35,126 nt of DNA, taken from assembly GCA_002364755.1 (NCBI GenBank), contig DEZI01000029.1:65068-100193 (forward strand). Direction: 5' to 3'. This DNA comes from Stenotrophomonas maltophilia (GTDB lineage: Bacteria; Pseudomonadota; Gammaproteobacteria; Xanthomonadales; Xanthomonadaceae). A program made the position numbers and the translations under genes. Positions within the stretch are counted from its first letter, which is position 1, and every line of letters begins with the position of its first letter. This document shows, piece by piece, positions 1 to 8,658 of the stretch. The notes under the pieces are model-generated. The model had not been told where the DNA came from. It did no database searches and saw only the letters and a program-made list of their open reading frames with translations.

Positions 1-88
1 GGTGTGGGTGGGCAGGACACGCCGTAAACCCGTCCATGGGGGCTCGTAGGCGCCATCCATGGCGCCTGCGGTCCTGCCCACCCGCACC
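1..88 (+). repeat. Structured stem-loop repeat, copy 1
   Basis: Outer arms 1-18 and 71-88 are inverted repeats with one mismatch (GGTGTGGGTGGGCAGGAC against its complement). Inside lies a second perfect hairpin, AGGCGCCAT (48-56) and ATGGCGCCT (59-67), separated by CC. The interior segment starting ACGCCGTAAACCCGTCC is closely matched, reversed, inside the element at 288-389, so the two are copies of one family. The element lacks the GTAG start and small size of SMAG palindromes. From memory, elements of this shape are common in Stenotrophomonas intergenic DNA. I see no gene from 1 to 451, and the stretches 91-166, 206-287 and 390-451 show nothing I can name. Confidence 0.7.
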
Positions 89-166
89 GCCCCACCCCCG
101 ACAGTTTCCCGGTGACGGTTGGTTTTCCACATTTTGCGTGGATGAGGTGTATTGGGAAACAAGAAG

Positions 167-205
167 GGGTCAGAGCCGTTTTCCTGCGGAAAACGGATCC
201 GACCC
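167..205. repeat. Imperfect inverted repeat of the GGGTC...GACCC type
   Basis: The arms 167-184 and 188-205 pair imperfectly around TGC. The arm starts GGGTCAGAGCCG and the other arm ends GGATCCGACCC. Inverted or shortened relatives of the same element occur at 12550-12588, 12679-12715 and 12749-12767. This makes it a dispersed repeat and not a site specific to one gene. Confidence 0.65.
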
Positions 206-287
206 AAACCCAATGCGCGCGGCTGTTGCTTCTGCCTTTGCTCTTCTTCTTTCTTTTCCTGCGGTGATGGCCACGGAAACTGTCCGT

Positions 288-389
288 GGCCGGGCGGGTG
301 GGTTGGGGGGGCGTGAGCCGCATGGATGCGGCGACCGAGCCTGCAGAGACGTATTCACGGCGTCCCCCAGGCAACCCACTCGCCCGGCC
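288..389 (-). repeat. Structured stem-loop repeat, copy 2 (inverted)
   Basis: Outer arms 288-305 and 372-389 are 18-base inverted repeats with one mismatch. An inner hairpin is formed by GCCGCAT (317-323) and ATGCGGC (326-332). Read on the minus strand, the interior begins ACGCCGTGAATACGTC and continues through GGCTCGG to a CATCCATG-centred hairpin. That is the same order of motifs as the element at 1-88. The copy sits just downstream of the ggt stop codon, so it may also form an mRNA 3' hairpin for that gene. Confidence 0.7.
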
Positions 390-451
390 AAGCCAAGCAT
401 CACTGAAACCACCACCACCGCAGAGGGGGCTCAGCCCGTTGGCCGGAAACC

Positions 452-2170
452 TCAGTACCCCGCCGCCTGCCCATCCTTGCGACTCTCCGAGGCGCCGTAA
501 TACACGCCCGTGTCCGGATCACGCATGATCGCCTGGTAGCCACCATACGGCCCGTCGGCGAACACGATGCGGTGCCCCTTGCGCATCAGCGCGCGCACCG
601 TCTCGTACGGGAAACCGGTTTCCAGATTCACTTCACCGCCGTCGCTCATTGCCGTCGCCTGGCCGGTCGGTTCGGTCGAGCCCTCGTGCTGGATGCGCGG
701 TGCATCGCCGGCCTCCTGCAGGTTCATGCCGAAGTCCACCAGGTTCATCACGATCTGCGCGTGGCCCTGCGGCTGCATCGCGCCACCCATCACGCCGAAG
801 CTGGCGTACGGCTTGCCATCCTTGGTGATGAAGCCCGGGATGATGGTCTGGAACGGGCGCTTGCCCGGTGCGTAGCCGTTGGGATGGTTCTTCTGCAGCA
901 CGAACATCTCGCCGCGGTCCTGCAGGATGAAGCCCAGGCCCGGAGGAGCCATGCCGCTGCCCATGCCGCGGTAGTTGGACTGGATCAACGACACCATCAT
1001 GCCGTCGGCGTCGGCCACGGTCATGTAGATCGTGTCGCCCTCCTCCAGCTGCTTGGGCGTGCCCGGCTGCACTTCCTTCAGCGCCTTGTCCATCGAGATC
1101 AGCGCGCGGCGCTGCGCGGCGTAGTCCTTGGAAATCAGCTTCTGCACCGGGGCCGGCTGGAAGGCCATGTCGGCGTAGAAGCGCGCGCGGTCGGCGAACG
1201 CCAGCTTCTTGGCTTCCACGAACAGGTGCACGTGCTCGGGCGAACCGAACGGGATCTTCGAGAAGTCGTAGCCTTCCAGCACATTGAGGATCTGCAGCGC
1301 GGCGATGCCCTGGCTGTTGGGCGGCAGCTCCCACACGTCGTAACCGCGGTAGTTGCTGCTGACCGGCTCGACCCACTCGCCGTGGTGATCGGCCATGTCC
1401 TGGTAGCTCAGGTAGCCGCCGTTGGCCTTGAAATAGTCGCCGATGGTGTGGGCGATGGCGCCCTTGTAGAAGGCATCGCGGCCGCCGTCGGCGATCTGCT
1501 GCAGGGTGCTGGCCAGGTTCGGGTTCTTCCACATCTCGCCCTTGCGCGGGGCGTGGCCGTTGATCGTGAACTGTTCCTTGAAGCCGGGGTACTGCGAGAG
1601 CTTGGGCACCGAGCGGTCCCAGTAATAGGCGATGACTTCAGCCACCGGATGTCCCTCGCGGGCATAACGGATGGCCGGGGCCAGGTTGTCGGCCATCGGC
1701 TTGCGGCCGAAGCGCTCGTGCAGGGCGAACCAGCCGTCAACCGCGCCGGGCACCGAGACCGGCAGCGGACCGGTGGCCGGGATGTCCTTCAGGCCGCGGC
1801 GCTGGAACTCGGCCAGGGTCAGCGACTTCGGCGAGCGGCCCGAGCCGTTGTAGCCGTACAGCTTCTGGGTCCTGGGGTCCCAGACGATGGCGAACAGGTC
1901 GCCGCCCACGCCGTTGCCGGTTGGCTCCATCAGGCCGAGGGTAGCGTTGGCGGCGATGGCGGCGTCGACCGCCGAGCCACCGGCCTTCATCACGTCCAGC
2001 GCGACCTGGGTGGCCAGCGGCTGCGAGGTGGCGGCCATGGCATGCGGGGCGATCACCTCCGAGCGGGTGGCGAAGGTATGGCCGGTGATGCGGTCGGCGG
2101 CGGCGGCCAGGGTCGGCAGCGTAGCCAGCACGGCAGCGGCCAGCAGGGAACGGGCAAGGCGTCGGGACAC
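452..2170 (-). CDS. ggt: Gamma-glutamyltransferase, exported
   Basis: An N-terminal-nucleophile hydrolase that cleaves gamma-glutamyl bonds of glutathione and related peptides in the periplasm. Family-typical parts are visible: the early region with GGSAVDAAIAANATLGLMEP, then GDTIYMTVADADG, where Thr380 (counted from the chosen start) aligns with the autocatalytic processing and nucleophile Thr of E. coli GGT, then GMGSGM and PGKRPFQTIIPG in the small subunit. I chose the GTG at 2170 because it begins a clean signal peptide (VSRRLARS, a hydrophobic stretch, then LAAAAD). The same frame is open to an ATG at 2245, which would add 25 basic residues; neither start has a good ribosome binding site. 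Length of about 572 residues is normal for the family. It is divergent from the ilv-leu operon. Whether it acts on glutathione or on other gamma-glutamyl or acyl substrates cannot be told from sequence. Confidence 0.93.
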   Translation of the reverse strand: MSRRLARSLLAAAVLATLPTLAAAADRITGHTFATRSEVIAPHAMAATSQPLATQVALDVMKAGGSAVDAAIAANATLGLMEPTGNGVGGDLFAIVWDPRTQKLYGYNGSGRSPKSLTLAEFQRRGLKDIPATGPLPVSVPGAVDGWFALHERFGRKPMADNLAPAIRYAREGHPVAEVIAYYWDRSVPKLSQYPGFKEQFTINGHAPRKGEMWKNPNLASTLQQIADGGRDAFYKGAIAHTIGDYFKANGGYLSYQDMADHHGEWVEPVSSNYRGYDVWELPPNSQGIAALQILNVLEGYDFSKIPFGSPEHVHLFVEAKKLAFADRARFYADMAFQPAPVQKLISKDYAAQRRALISMDKALKEVQPGTPKQLEEGDTIYMTVADADGMMVSLIQSNYRGMGSGMAPPGLGFILQDRGEMFVLQKNHPNGYAPGKRPFQTIIPGFITKDGKPYASFGVMGGAMQPQGHAQIVMNLVDFGMNLQEAGDAPRIQHEGSTEPTGQATAMSDGGEVNLETGFPYETVRALMRKGHRIVFADGPYGGYQAIMRDPDTGVYYGASESRKDGQAAGY

Positions 2171-2262
2171 GGTCGGGTTCCGGGGAAAGGGTGGTGCCCC
2201 GATCTTCGCCGCTGCGGCCTTCACGCGGTATCGGGCAGAGGTCATGGGCGGCGGTCACACGC

Positions 2263-2322
2263 CGCTGGACGTGGCCCGGCGATACCTGCACGAGACCCGG
2301 TAGCGGCGGGCCATGACCGGCG
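2263..2322. repeat. Pair of degenerate SMAG-like palindromes
   Basis: 2263-2285, read on the minus strand, starts GTATCGCCGGGCCACG. 2300-2322, on the plus strand, starts GTAGCGGCGGGCCATG. Both resemble the GTAG-C-GCCGGGC palindromes that are better preserved at 34722-35059, but their arms contain mismatches. They lie in the 5' region between ggt and the ilv promoter, in head-to-head orientation. Confidence 0.55.
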
Positions 2323-2475
2323 AGCGCAGCGGTGAAAGCCCCTCGATGCCGCGCAAAAAACCCGCTGAAAAGAGTGAATTCGGGTTCACCGAAACACTTT
2401 CTCTGGAAACCATCCTTGTGCCACAAGCGATTGCGCCGGATGCAGCGGAAACAAAAAAAATATCCGTTGCCAGGG

Positions 2476-2511
2476 TTGACACTGCCGAATCGCACATGTT
2501 TCTCTCGATCA
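2476..2511 (+). promoter_or_regulatory. Probable ilv-leu operon promoter
   Basis: A perfect -35 hexamer TTGACA is at 2476-2481. At 16-18 bases downstream the sequence is T-rich (TTTCTC around 2499-2504), a poor -10. A transcript started from here would begin within a few bases of the ATG at 2513, so the leader peptide might be read from a leaderless or nearly leaderless message. The -35 box is visible; the -10 and start point are inferred. Confidence 0.45.
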
Positions 2512-2512
2512 C

Positions 2513-2641
2513 ATGTTGCACCACACCACGCCACTGCGAACCCACGTTGAAGCCGCCGACACCGGCGCCGCCTCGCTGCGTTCGACTCTCGTGCTCGTAC
2601 TTATTACCCAGCCAACAGGTGCGGGACGAGCCAGCGTGTAA
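2513..2641 (+). CDS. ilv-leu operon leader peptide (attenuation)
   Basis: A 42-codon ORF running from ATG 2513 to TAA 2639-2641. Codons 26-31 (2588-2605) are CTC GTG CTC GTA CTT ATT, giving Leu-Val-Leu-Val-Leu-Ile. This uninterrupted run of the three end-product amino acids is the hallmark of branched-chain attenuation leaders. The stop codon lies 25 bases before the terminator stem at 2666. No Shine-Dalgarno sequence is visible ahead of the ATG, but the -35 box at 2476-2481 puts the transcript start close to it. When charged Leu, Val or Ile tRNA is scarce the ribosome should stall on these codons and allow antitermination. The exact start codon is the least certain part. Confidence 0.75.
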   Translation: MLHHTTPLRTHVEAADTGAASLRSTLVLVLITQPTGAGRASV

Positions 2642-2697
2642 GCAACAGATACACCGGAACTCGACAAAACCCGCACCCGCCCCGGTGCGGGTTTTTT
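2588..2697 (+). promoter_or_regulatory. Transcription attenuator of the ilv-leu operon
   Basis: Four mutually exclusive segments can be read. Segment 1, GCTCGT (2593-2598, inside the control codons), pairs with ACGAGC (2626-2631). Segment 2, GGTGCGGG (2618-2625), is identical to the 3' arm of the terminator, so it can pair with CCCGCACC (2670-2677) as an antiterminator. Otherwise CCCGCACC pairs with GGTGCGGG (2684-2691) to form the terminator, followed by six T. A ribosome stalled at 2588-2605 frees segment 2. A ribosome that reaches the stop at 2639 covers it. This is the classical leader-peptide attenuation design. Confidence 0.8.
2666..2697 (+). terminator. Rho-independent terminator 1 (attenuator stem)
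   Basis: A perfect 12-bp stem, AAAACCCGCACC (2666-2677) with GGTGCGGGTTTT (2684-2695), has a 6-base loop and runs into TTTTTT (2692-2697). It lies 198 bases upstream of ilvC, so it must be bypassed for operon expression. Confidence 0.9.
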
Positions 2698-2729
2698 CAT
2701 TTCAAGACCTGGTTTCAGACGCAACCACC

Positions 2730-2831
2730 ATGAACACCGCCAACTGCAAAACCCGGACCTGCCACACCACGACGCCTCGTGGTGGCAGTGCCCGTGCGAT
2801 GCGCGGCGCCTCCCCCACCGTTCTCCCCTGA
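2730..2831 (+). CDS. Possible second leader ORF
   Basis: A 33-codon ORF between the two terminators. It is rich in Thr codons and ends Thr-Val-Leu-Pro-stop, with the TGA (2829-2831) overlapping the first base pairs of terminator 2. An 8-bp hairpin, CACCACGA (2765-2772) with TCGTGGTG (2777-2784), lies inside it. Against it: there is no Shine-Dalgarno sequence, and the same frame happens to be open much further upstream. The position relative to terminator 2 is what makes it worth listing. Confidence 0.3.
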   Translation: MNTANCKTRTCHTTTPRGGSARAMRGASPTVLP

Positions 2832-2870
2832 CCGGCCGGTACGTCACTTCGACTGCCGGCCGTCTTTTTT
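2830..2870 (+). terminator. Rho-independent terminator 2, just ahead of ilvC
   Basis: GAC (2830-2832) plus GGCCGG (2834-2839) pair with CCGGCC (2856-2861) plus GTC (2862-2864), leaving one bulged C. A small internal GTC/GAC stem can form in the loop, and TTTTTT (2865-2870) follows. It ends only 25 bases before the ilvC ATG. A second termination point after a complete attenuator is not part of the standard design. Confidence 0.75.
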
Positions 2871-2895
2871 CTTCCCACCGCAAGGAACCTCCCCC

Positions 2896-3870
2896 ATGAG
2901 CACCAACGATCTGCCCCAGACCAAGATCGCCGTCATCGGCTACGGCAGCCAGGGCCGCGCCCACGCACTGAACCTGCGCGAATCCGGTTTCGACGTGGTG
3001 GTAGGCCTGCGCCCGGGCGGCCCGACCGAAGCCAAGGCCCAGGCCGACGGCTTCAACGTGGTGGCCCCGGCTGACGCCGTGAAGGACGCCGACCTGGTCG
3101 CCGTGCTGACCCCGGACATGGTGCAGAAGAAGCTGTACAACGAGGTGCTGGCGCCGAACATGAAACAGGGGGCCTGCCTGCTGTTCGCCCACGGCCTGAA
3201 CGTGCATTACGGCATGATCGAGCCGCGCGCCGACCTGGACGTGGTGCTGGTCGCGCCAAAGGGCCCGGGCGCGCTGGTCCGTCGCGAATACGAAATCGGC
3301 CGCGGCGTGCCGTGCATCTGGGCCATCCACCAGGATGTCACCGGCAAGGCCGAACAGCATGCCAAGGCCTACGCGGCCGGCCTGGGCGGCGCCCGCGCGA
3401 ACCTGATCCAGACCACCTTCAAGGAAGAGACCGAAACCGATCTGTTCGGTGAGCAGGCAGTGCTGTGCGGCGGTGCCTCGGCGCTGGTGCAGGCCGGCTT
3501 CGAAACGCTGGTGGAAGCCGGCTACCAGCCGGAAATCGCCTACTACGAAGTGCTGCACGAACTGAAGCTGATCGTCGACCTGTTCTACGAAGGCGGCATC
3601 TCGCGCATGCTGGAATTCGTCTCCGAGACCGCCCAGTACGGCGACTACGTCAGCGGCCCGCGCGTGATCGACGCCAGCACCAAGGAGCGCATGAAGGAGG
3701 TCCTGAAGGACATCCAGGACGGCACCTTCACCAAGAACTGGGTGGCCGAGTACGAAGCGGGCCTGCCGAACTACAAAAAGTACAAGCAGGCCGACCTGGA
3801 GCACCCGATCGAGAAGGTGGGCAAGGAACTGCGCGCCAAGATGGTCTGGTTGCAAGGACAGGCCGCGTAA
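2896..3870 (+). CDS. ilvC: Ketol-acid reductoisomerase
   Basis: Converts acetolactate or acetohydroxybutyrate to the dihydroxy acids in valine/leucine and isoleucine synthesis (cytosol, Mg2+ and NAD(P)H). It has 324 residues, a short class I enzyme. The Rossmann motif GYGSQG is at 15-20 and LFAHG near 96-100. The metal-binding acidic residues fit Asp182 and Glu186 (DLFGEQ) plus Glu218 and Glu222 (YEVLHELK). The start at 2896 follows AAGGA at 2882-2886; the open frame continues upstream only by chance. The loop after the second beta strand reads GLRPGGPTEAKA, where many KARIs have serines that grip the NADPH 2'-phosphate, so cofactor preference is uncertain. First structural gene of the operon, directly after terminator 2. 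Confidence 0.95.
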   Translation: MSTNDLPQTKIAVIGYGSQGRAHALNLRESGFDVVVGLRPGGPTEAKAQADGFNVVAPADAVKDADLVAVLTPDMVQKKLYNEVLAPNMKQGACLLFAHGLNVHYGMIEPRADLDVVLVAPKGPGALVRREYEIGRGVPCIWAIHQDVTGKAEQHAKAYAAGLGGARANLIQTTFKEETETDLFGEQAVLCGGASALVQAGFETLVEAGYQPEIAYYEVLHELKLIVDLFYEGGISRMLEFVSETAQYGDYVSGPRVIDASTKERMKEVLKDIQDGTFTKNWVAEYEAGLPNYKKYKQADLEHPIEKVGKELRAKMVWLQGQAA

Positions 3871-3908
3871 CCACGCGGCCACCCCCACCCGCTCTGCAAG
3901 GTTCCCCC

Positions 3909-5645
3909 ATGAACTCTTCCACACACCGCAGCGTGCCGCCCAACGGCGCGCGCTGGCTGACCCAGGCGCTGGAGGCCGAGGGCGTCCGGACGCTGTTCGG
4001 CTATCCCGGCGGCACCATCATGCCGTTCTACGACGCGCTGGTGGATTCGTCGCTCAAGCACATCCTGGTGCGCCACGAGCAGGGTGCGGCGCTGGCGGCC
4101 AACGGCTTCGCCCGCGCCAGCGGCCAGGTCGGCGTCTGCGTGGCCACCTCCGGCCCCGGCGCGTCGAACCTGGTCACCGGCATCGCCGATGCGATGCTGG
4201 ATTCGGTGCCGATGGTCTGCATCACCGGCCAGGTCGGCACGCCGCTGCTGGGTACCGACGCCTTCCAGGAACTGGATGTGTTCGGCCTGACCCTGCCCAT
4301 CGTCAAGCACAGCTGGCTGGTGCGCAGCGTCGATGACCTGCCGCGCGTGGTGGCCGACGCCTTCCGCATTGCCCGCGAGGGCCGCCCCGGGCCGGTGCTG
4401 ATCGACCTGCCCAAGGACGTGCAGCTGGCCGATGCCAGCCACCTGCCGGCGCACGTGCCGTCCCGCGTGGAGCCACCGGCGGCCGCCGCCGATGCGGCCA
4501 TCGCCGAGGCCATCGCCGCCCTGGCGGCGGCCGAGAAGCCGGTGATCTACGCCGGTGGTGGCATTGCCCTGGGCGAGGCCGTGCAGGACCTGCGCGACTT
4601 CGCCGAGGCCAGCGCCATCCCCACCGTGATGACCCTGCGTGGCCTGGGCGCGCTGCCCCCGCAGCACCCGCAGTCGCTGGGCATGCTGGGCATGCACGGC
4701 ACCCGCGCGGCGAACATGGCGGTGCAGGAAAGCGACCTGCTGCTGGTGCTGGGTGCGCGCTTCGATGATCGTGCCACCGGCAAGCTGACCGAGTTCGCGC
4801 CGTTCGCCCGCGTGGTCCACATCGACGCCGACGCCTACGAGATCTCCAAGCTGCGCAGCGCCGATGTCGCGGTGCCGGGCAATGTCAGCCATGCCATCCG
4901 TGCCCTGCGTGCGGCCTTCCCCTCCCCCCAGGCCCACCAGGACGCATGGCGCAAGCGCTGTGCCCAGCACCGCGACCGCTTCACCGCCCGCTACGACGCG
5001 CCGGGCCAGCACATCTATGCCCCGGCGCTGCTGAAGCGCCTGAGCGAAGTGGCGCCGGCTGACACGGTCATCGCCTGCGATGTCGGCCAGCACCAGATGT
5101 GGGTGGCCCAGCATTGCCGCTTCAACCACCCGCGCAACCACCTGACCAGTGGCGCGCTGGGCACCATGGGCTTCGGCCTGCCGGCGGCGATGGGCGCGCA
5201 GTTCGCCTGCCCCGACCGCACCGTGGTGCTGGTGTCCGGCGATGGCAGCTTCATGATGAACGTGCAGGAGCTGACCACCATCGCGCGTTGCCGGCTGCCG
5301 GTGAAGATCGTGCTGCTGGACAACAGTTCGCTGGGCATGGTGCGGCAGTGGCAGGAGCTGTTCTTCTCCGAGCGCTACAGCGAGATCGACCTGTCCGACA
5401 ACCCGGACTTCGTGGCCCTGGCCAAGGTGTTCGGCATTGCCGCCACCCGCATCGACAACCGCGACGACGTCGAAGGCGGCCTGGCCGCGCTGCTGGCCGA
5501 ACCGGGCCCCGCCCTGCTGCACGTGGCCATCGATGCACGCGCCAACGTGTGGCCGCTGGTGCCGCCCAACACCGCCAACAGCACCATGCTGGAAAGCAAC
5601 CCCGCCCACGCCCGCCAGGAGACCCCCAATGCAATACCGGCTTGA
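3909..5645 (+). CDS. ilvG: Acetolactate synthase, large (catalytic) subunit
   Basis: A thiamine-diphosphate enzyme that condenses two pyruvates to acetolactate, or pyruvate with 2-ketobutyrate. 578 residues, the usual length. The N-terminal PYR domain carries the catalytic Glu57 in RHEQGAALAANGFARASG. The central domain spans about 200-335. The C-terminal PP domain has GDGSFMMN from 444 followed by LLDNSS, the ThDP/Mg2+ motif. ATG 3909 follows an AAGG at 3898-3901, 38 bases after the ilvC stop. The last 17 bases overlap the start of ilvM. The pairing with a short ACT subunit makes ilvG/ilvM the closest naming; ilvB or ilvI would be equivalent functionally. Confidence 0.94.
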   Translation: MNSSTHRSVPPNGARWLTQALEAEGVRTLFGYPGGTIMPFYDALVDSSLKHILVRHEQGAALAANGFARASGQVGVCVATSGPGASNLVTGIADAMLDSVPMVCITGQVGTPLLGTDAFQELDVFGLTLPIVKHSWLVRSVDDLPRVVADAFRIAREGRPGPVLIDLPKDVQLADASHLPAHVPSRVEPPAAAADAAIAEAIAALAAAEKPVIYAGGGIALGEAVQDLRDFAEASAIPTVMTLRGLGALPPQHPQSLGMLGMHGTRAANMAVQESDLLLVLGARFDDRATGKLTEFAPFARVVHIDADAYEISKLRSADVAVPGNVSHAIRALRAAFPSPQAHQDAWRKRCAQHRDRFTARYDAPGQHIYAPALLKRLSEVAPADTVIACDVGQHQMWVAQHCRFNHPRNHLTSGALGTMGFGLPAAMGAQFACPDRTVVLVSGDGSFMMNVQELTTIARCRLPVKIVLLDNSSLGMVRQWQELFFSERYSEIDLSDNPDFVALAKVFGIAATRIDNRDDVEGGLAALLAEPGPALLHVAIDARANVWPLVPPNTANSTMLESNPAHARQETPNAIPA

Positions 5646-5877
5646 CCTGGTGCTGCACCCGGCCGAAGGCGCGCTGCTGCGCGTGATCGGCATGGCCGAG
5701 CGTCGCGGCTTCGCCCCGCGCGCGATCAGCGGCGCGCCGGTGGCCGCCGATGACGGTCGCTGGCACCTGCAGCTGGTCGTCGATGGCCAGCGGCCGCCGG
5801 AAACCCTGTGCCGGCAGATGGAAAAGATCTACGACTGCGTGTCGGTACAGCTGACACCCGTGGAAGGAGCAGCATGA
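5629..5877 (+). CDS. ilvM: Acetolactate synthase small subunit, ACT domain
   Basis: An 82-residue protein made of a single ACT fold (MQYRLDLVLHPAEGALLRVIGMAERRGF onwards, in two blocks). This is the short IlvM type, which stabilises and activates the large subunit, and not the longer IlvN/IlvH type. It overlaps the ilvG 3' end, and its AGGAG (5617-5621) lies inside ilvG, so translation is coupled. Its own last codons contain the AAGGAG that serves the next small ORF. Confidence 0.87.
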   Translation: MQYRLDLVLHPAEGALLRVIGMAERRGFAPRAISGAPVAADDGRWHLQLVVDGQRPPETLCRQMEKIYDCVSVQLTPVEGAA

Positions 5878-5990
5878 TGAACACCCGTACCGTAGCGACC
5901 ACGGTGCCGGCACGGAGGCGTCTTCTTCGTCGCCCGTGCCCGCGCCCGGCGCAGTCCGGCAACCCGCTGGTGGCCCATGCCGGCCGCTGA
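5877..5990 (+). CDS. 37-codon ORF bridging ilvM and ilvA, function unknown
   Basis: The sequence ATGATGA at the ilvM stop supplies ATGs at 5874 and 5877. The second has AAGGAG (5864-5869) at 7 bases, the best-placed ribosome binding site in this part of the operon. The ORF ends at TGA 5988-5990, 14 bases inside ilvA. The product begins MNTRTVATTV, is Arg- and Pro-rich (ARRRLLRRPCPRP) and has no membrane segment. The mRNA can form a hairpin with GGCACGG (5909-5915) and CCGTGCC (5934-5940). I recognise no family. It may be a coupling peptide that delivers ribosomes to ilvA, whose own ATG (5977) has only a weak site, or a regulatory leader. Translation is likely; function is unknown. Confidence 0.5.
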   Translation: MNTRTVATTVPARRRLLRRPCPRPAQSGNPLVAHAGR

Positions 5991-7064
5991 TGCCAGCCAG
6001 GAAAGCGATGTCGGCGACGTAAGCGTCGCAGACGTACTGGCTGCGCAGGCCCGCCTGCGCCGCTTCCTGCCGCCTACCCCGCTGCACCATGCCGAGCGCT
6101 TCGGCACCTGGCTGAAGCTGGAAAACCTGCAGCGCACCGGTTCCTACAAGGTGCGCGGCGCATTGAACGCGCTGCTGGCCGGCCGCGAACGCGGCGACAC
6201 CCGGCCGGTGATCTGCGCTTCGGCCGGCAACCACGCCCAGGGCGTGGCCTGGGCCGCCTACCGCCTGGACGTGCCGGCCATCACCGTGATGCCGCATGGC
6301 GCGCCGGCCACCAAGATCGCCGGTGTCGCCCACTGGGGCGCCACCGTACGCCAGCACGGCAACAGCTACGACGAGGCCTTCGCCTTCGCCGTCGAACTGG
6401 CCGAGCGCCATGGCTACCGCTTCCTGTCCGCCTTCGACGATGCCGACGTGATCGCCGGCCAGGGCACGGTCGGCATCGAACTGGCACCGCATGCGCCGGA
6501 CGTGGTGATCGTGCCGATCGGCGGCGGCGGCCTGGCCTCCGGCGTGGCGCTGGCACTGAAATCGCAGGGCGTGCGCATCATCGGTGCGCAGGTCGAGGGC
6601 GTCGATTCGATGGCCCGCGCGATCCATGGTGATGTCAACGAGATCGCACCGGTGCCGTCGCTGGCCGACGGCGTGCGGGTGAAGGTGCCCGGCTACCTGA
6701 CCCGCCGCCTGTGCGCCTCGCTGCTGGACGACGTGGTGATCGTGCGCGAAGCCGAGCTGCGCGAGACCCTGGTCCGCCTGGCGCTGGAAGAACACATCAT
6801 CGCCGAAGGCGCCGGTGCGCTGGCCCTGGCTGCCGGCCGCCGCGTGGCTGGCCGCCGCAAGTGTGCGGTGGTGTCCGGCGGCAACATCGATGCCGGCGTG
6901 CTGGCCGGCCTGCTGACCGACATCCGCCCGCGGCCGCCGCGCAAACCGCGCCGGCGCCGCAGTGAAACCCCACGCTCGCCCAGCAAGGCCAGCGCCCTCG
7001 CCTCCCCCACCTCTTCCCCTTCCCACCTGCAAGCCGTCGCGCCCGCTGTCGAGGAGATTTCCCT

Positions 7065-7068
<4 letters not shown>
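5977..7068 (+). CDS. ilvA: Threonine dehydratase (short form)
   Basis: A PLP enzyme of fold type II that deaminates threonine to 2-oxobutyrate, the isoleucine precursor. The Schiff-base lysine is Lys58 in TGSYKVRGA, with SAGNHAQGVA and the phosphate loop GGGGLASGVA following. At 363 residues it lacks the C-terminal ACT-like domain through which long IlvA proteins sense isoleucine. From about residue 318 it has instead an Arg/Pro/Ser-rich tail of low complexity. The start at 5977 overlaps the preceding small ORF. The stop TGA overlaps the leuA GTG start. The domain layout also fits a catabolic (TdcB-like) or serine/threonine dehydratase, but the operon position supports the biosynthetic role. 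Confidence 0.87.
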
Positions 7069-8648
<1,580 letters not shown>

Positions 8649-8658
8649 GGAAACTGAC

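Noticed and set aside
36..500. 154-codon open frame in the leftmost region
   Set aside because: It runs through two stem-loop repeats and an inverted repeat, has no ribosome binding site and gives a product of mixed low complexity.
572..2335. Long plus-strand open frame opposite ggt
   Set aside because: Antisense shadow of gamma-glutamyltransferase, with no recognisable domain.
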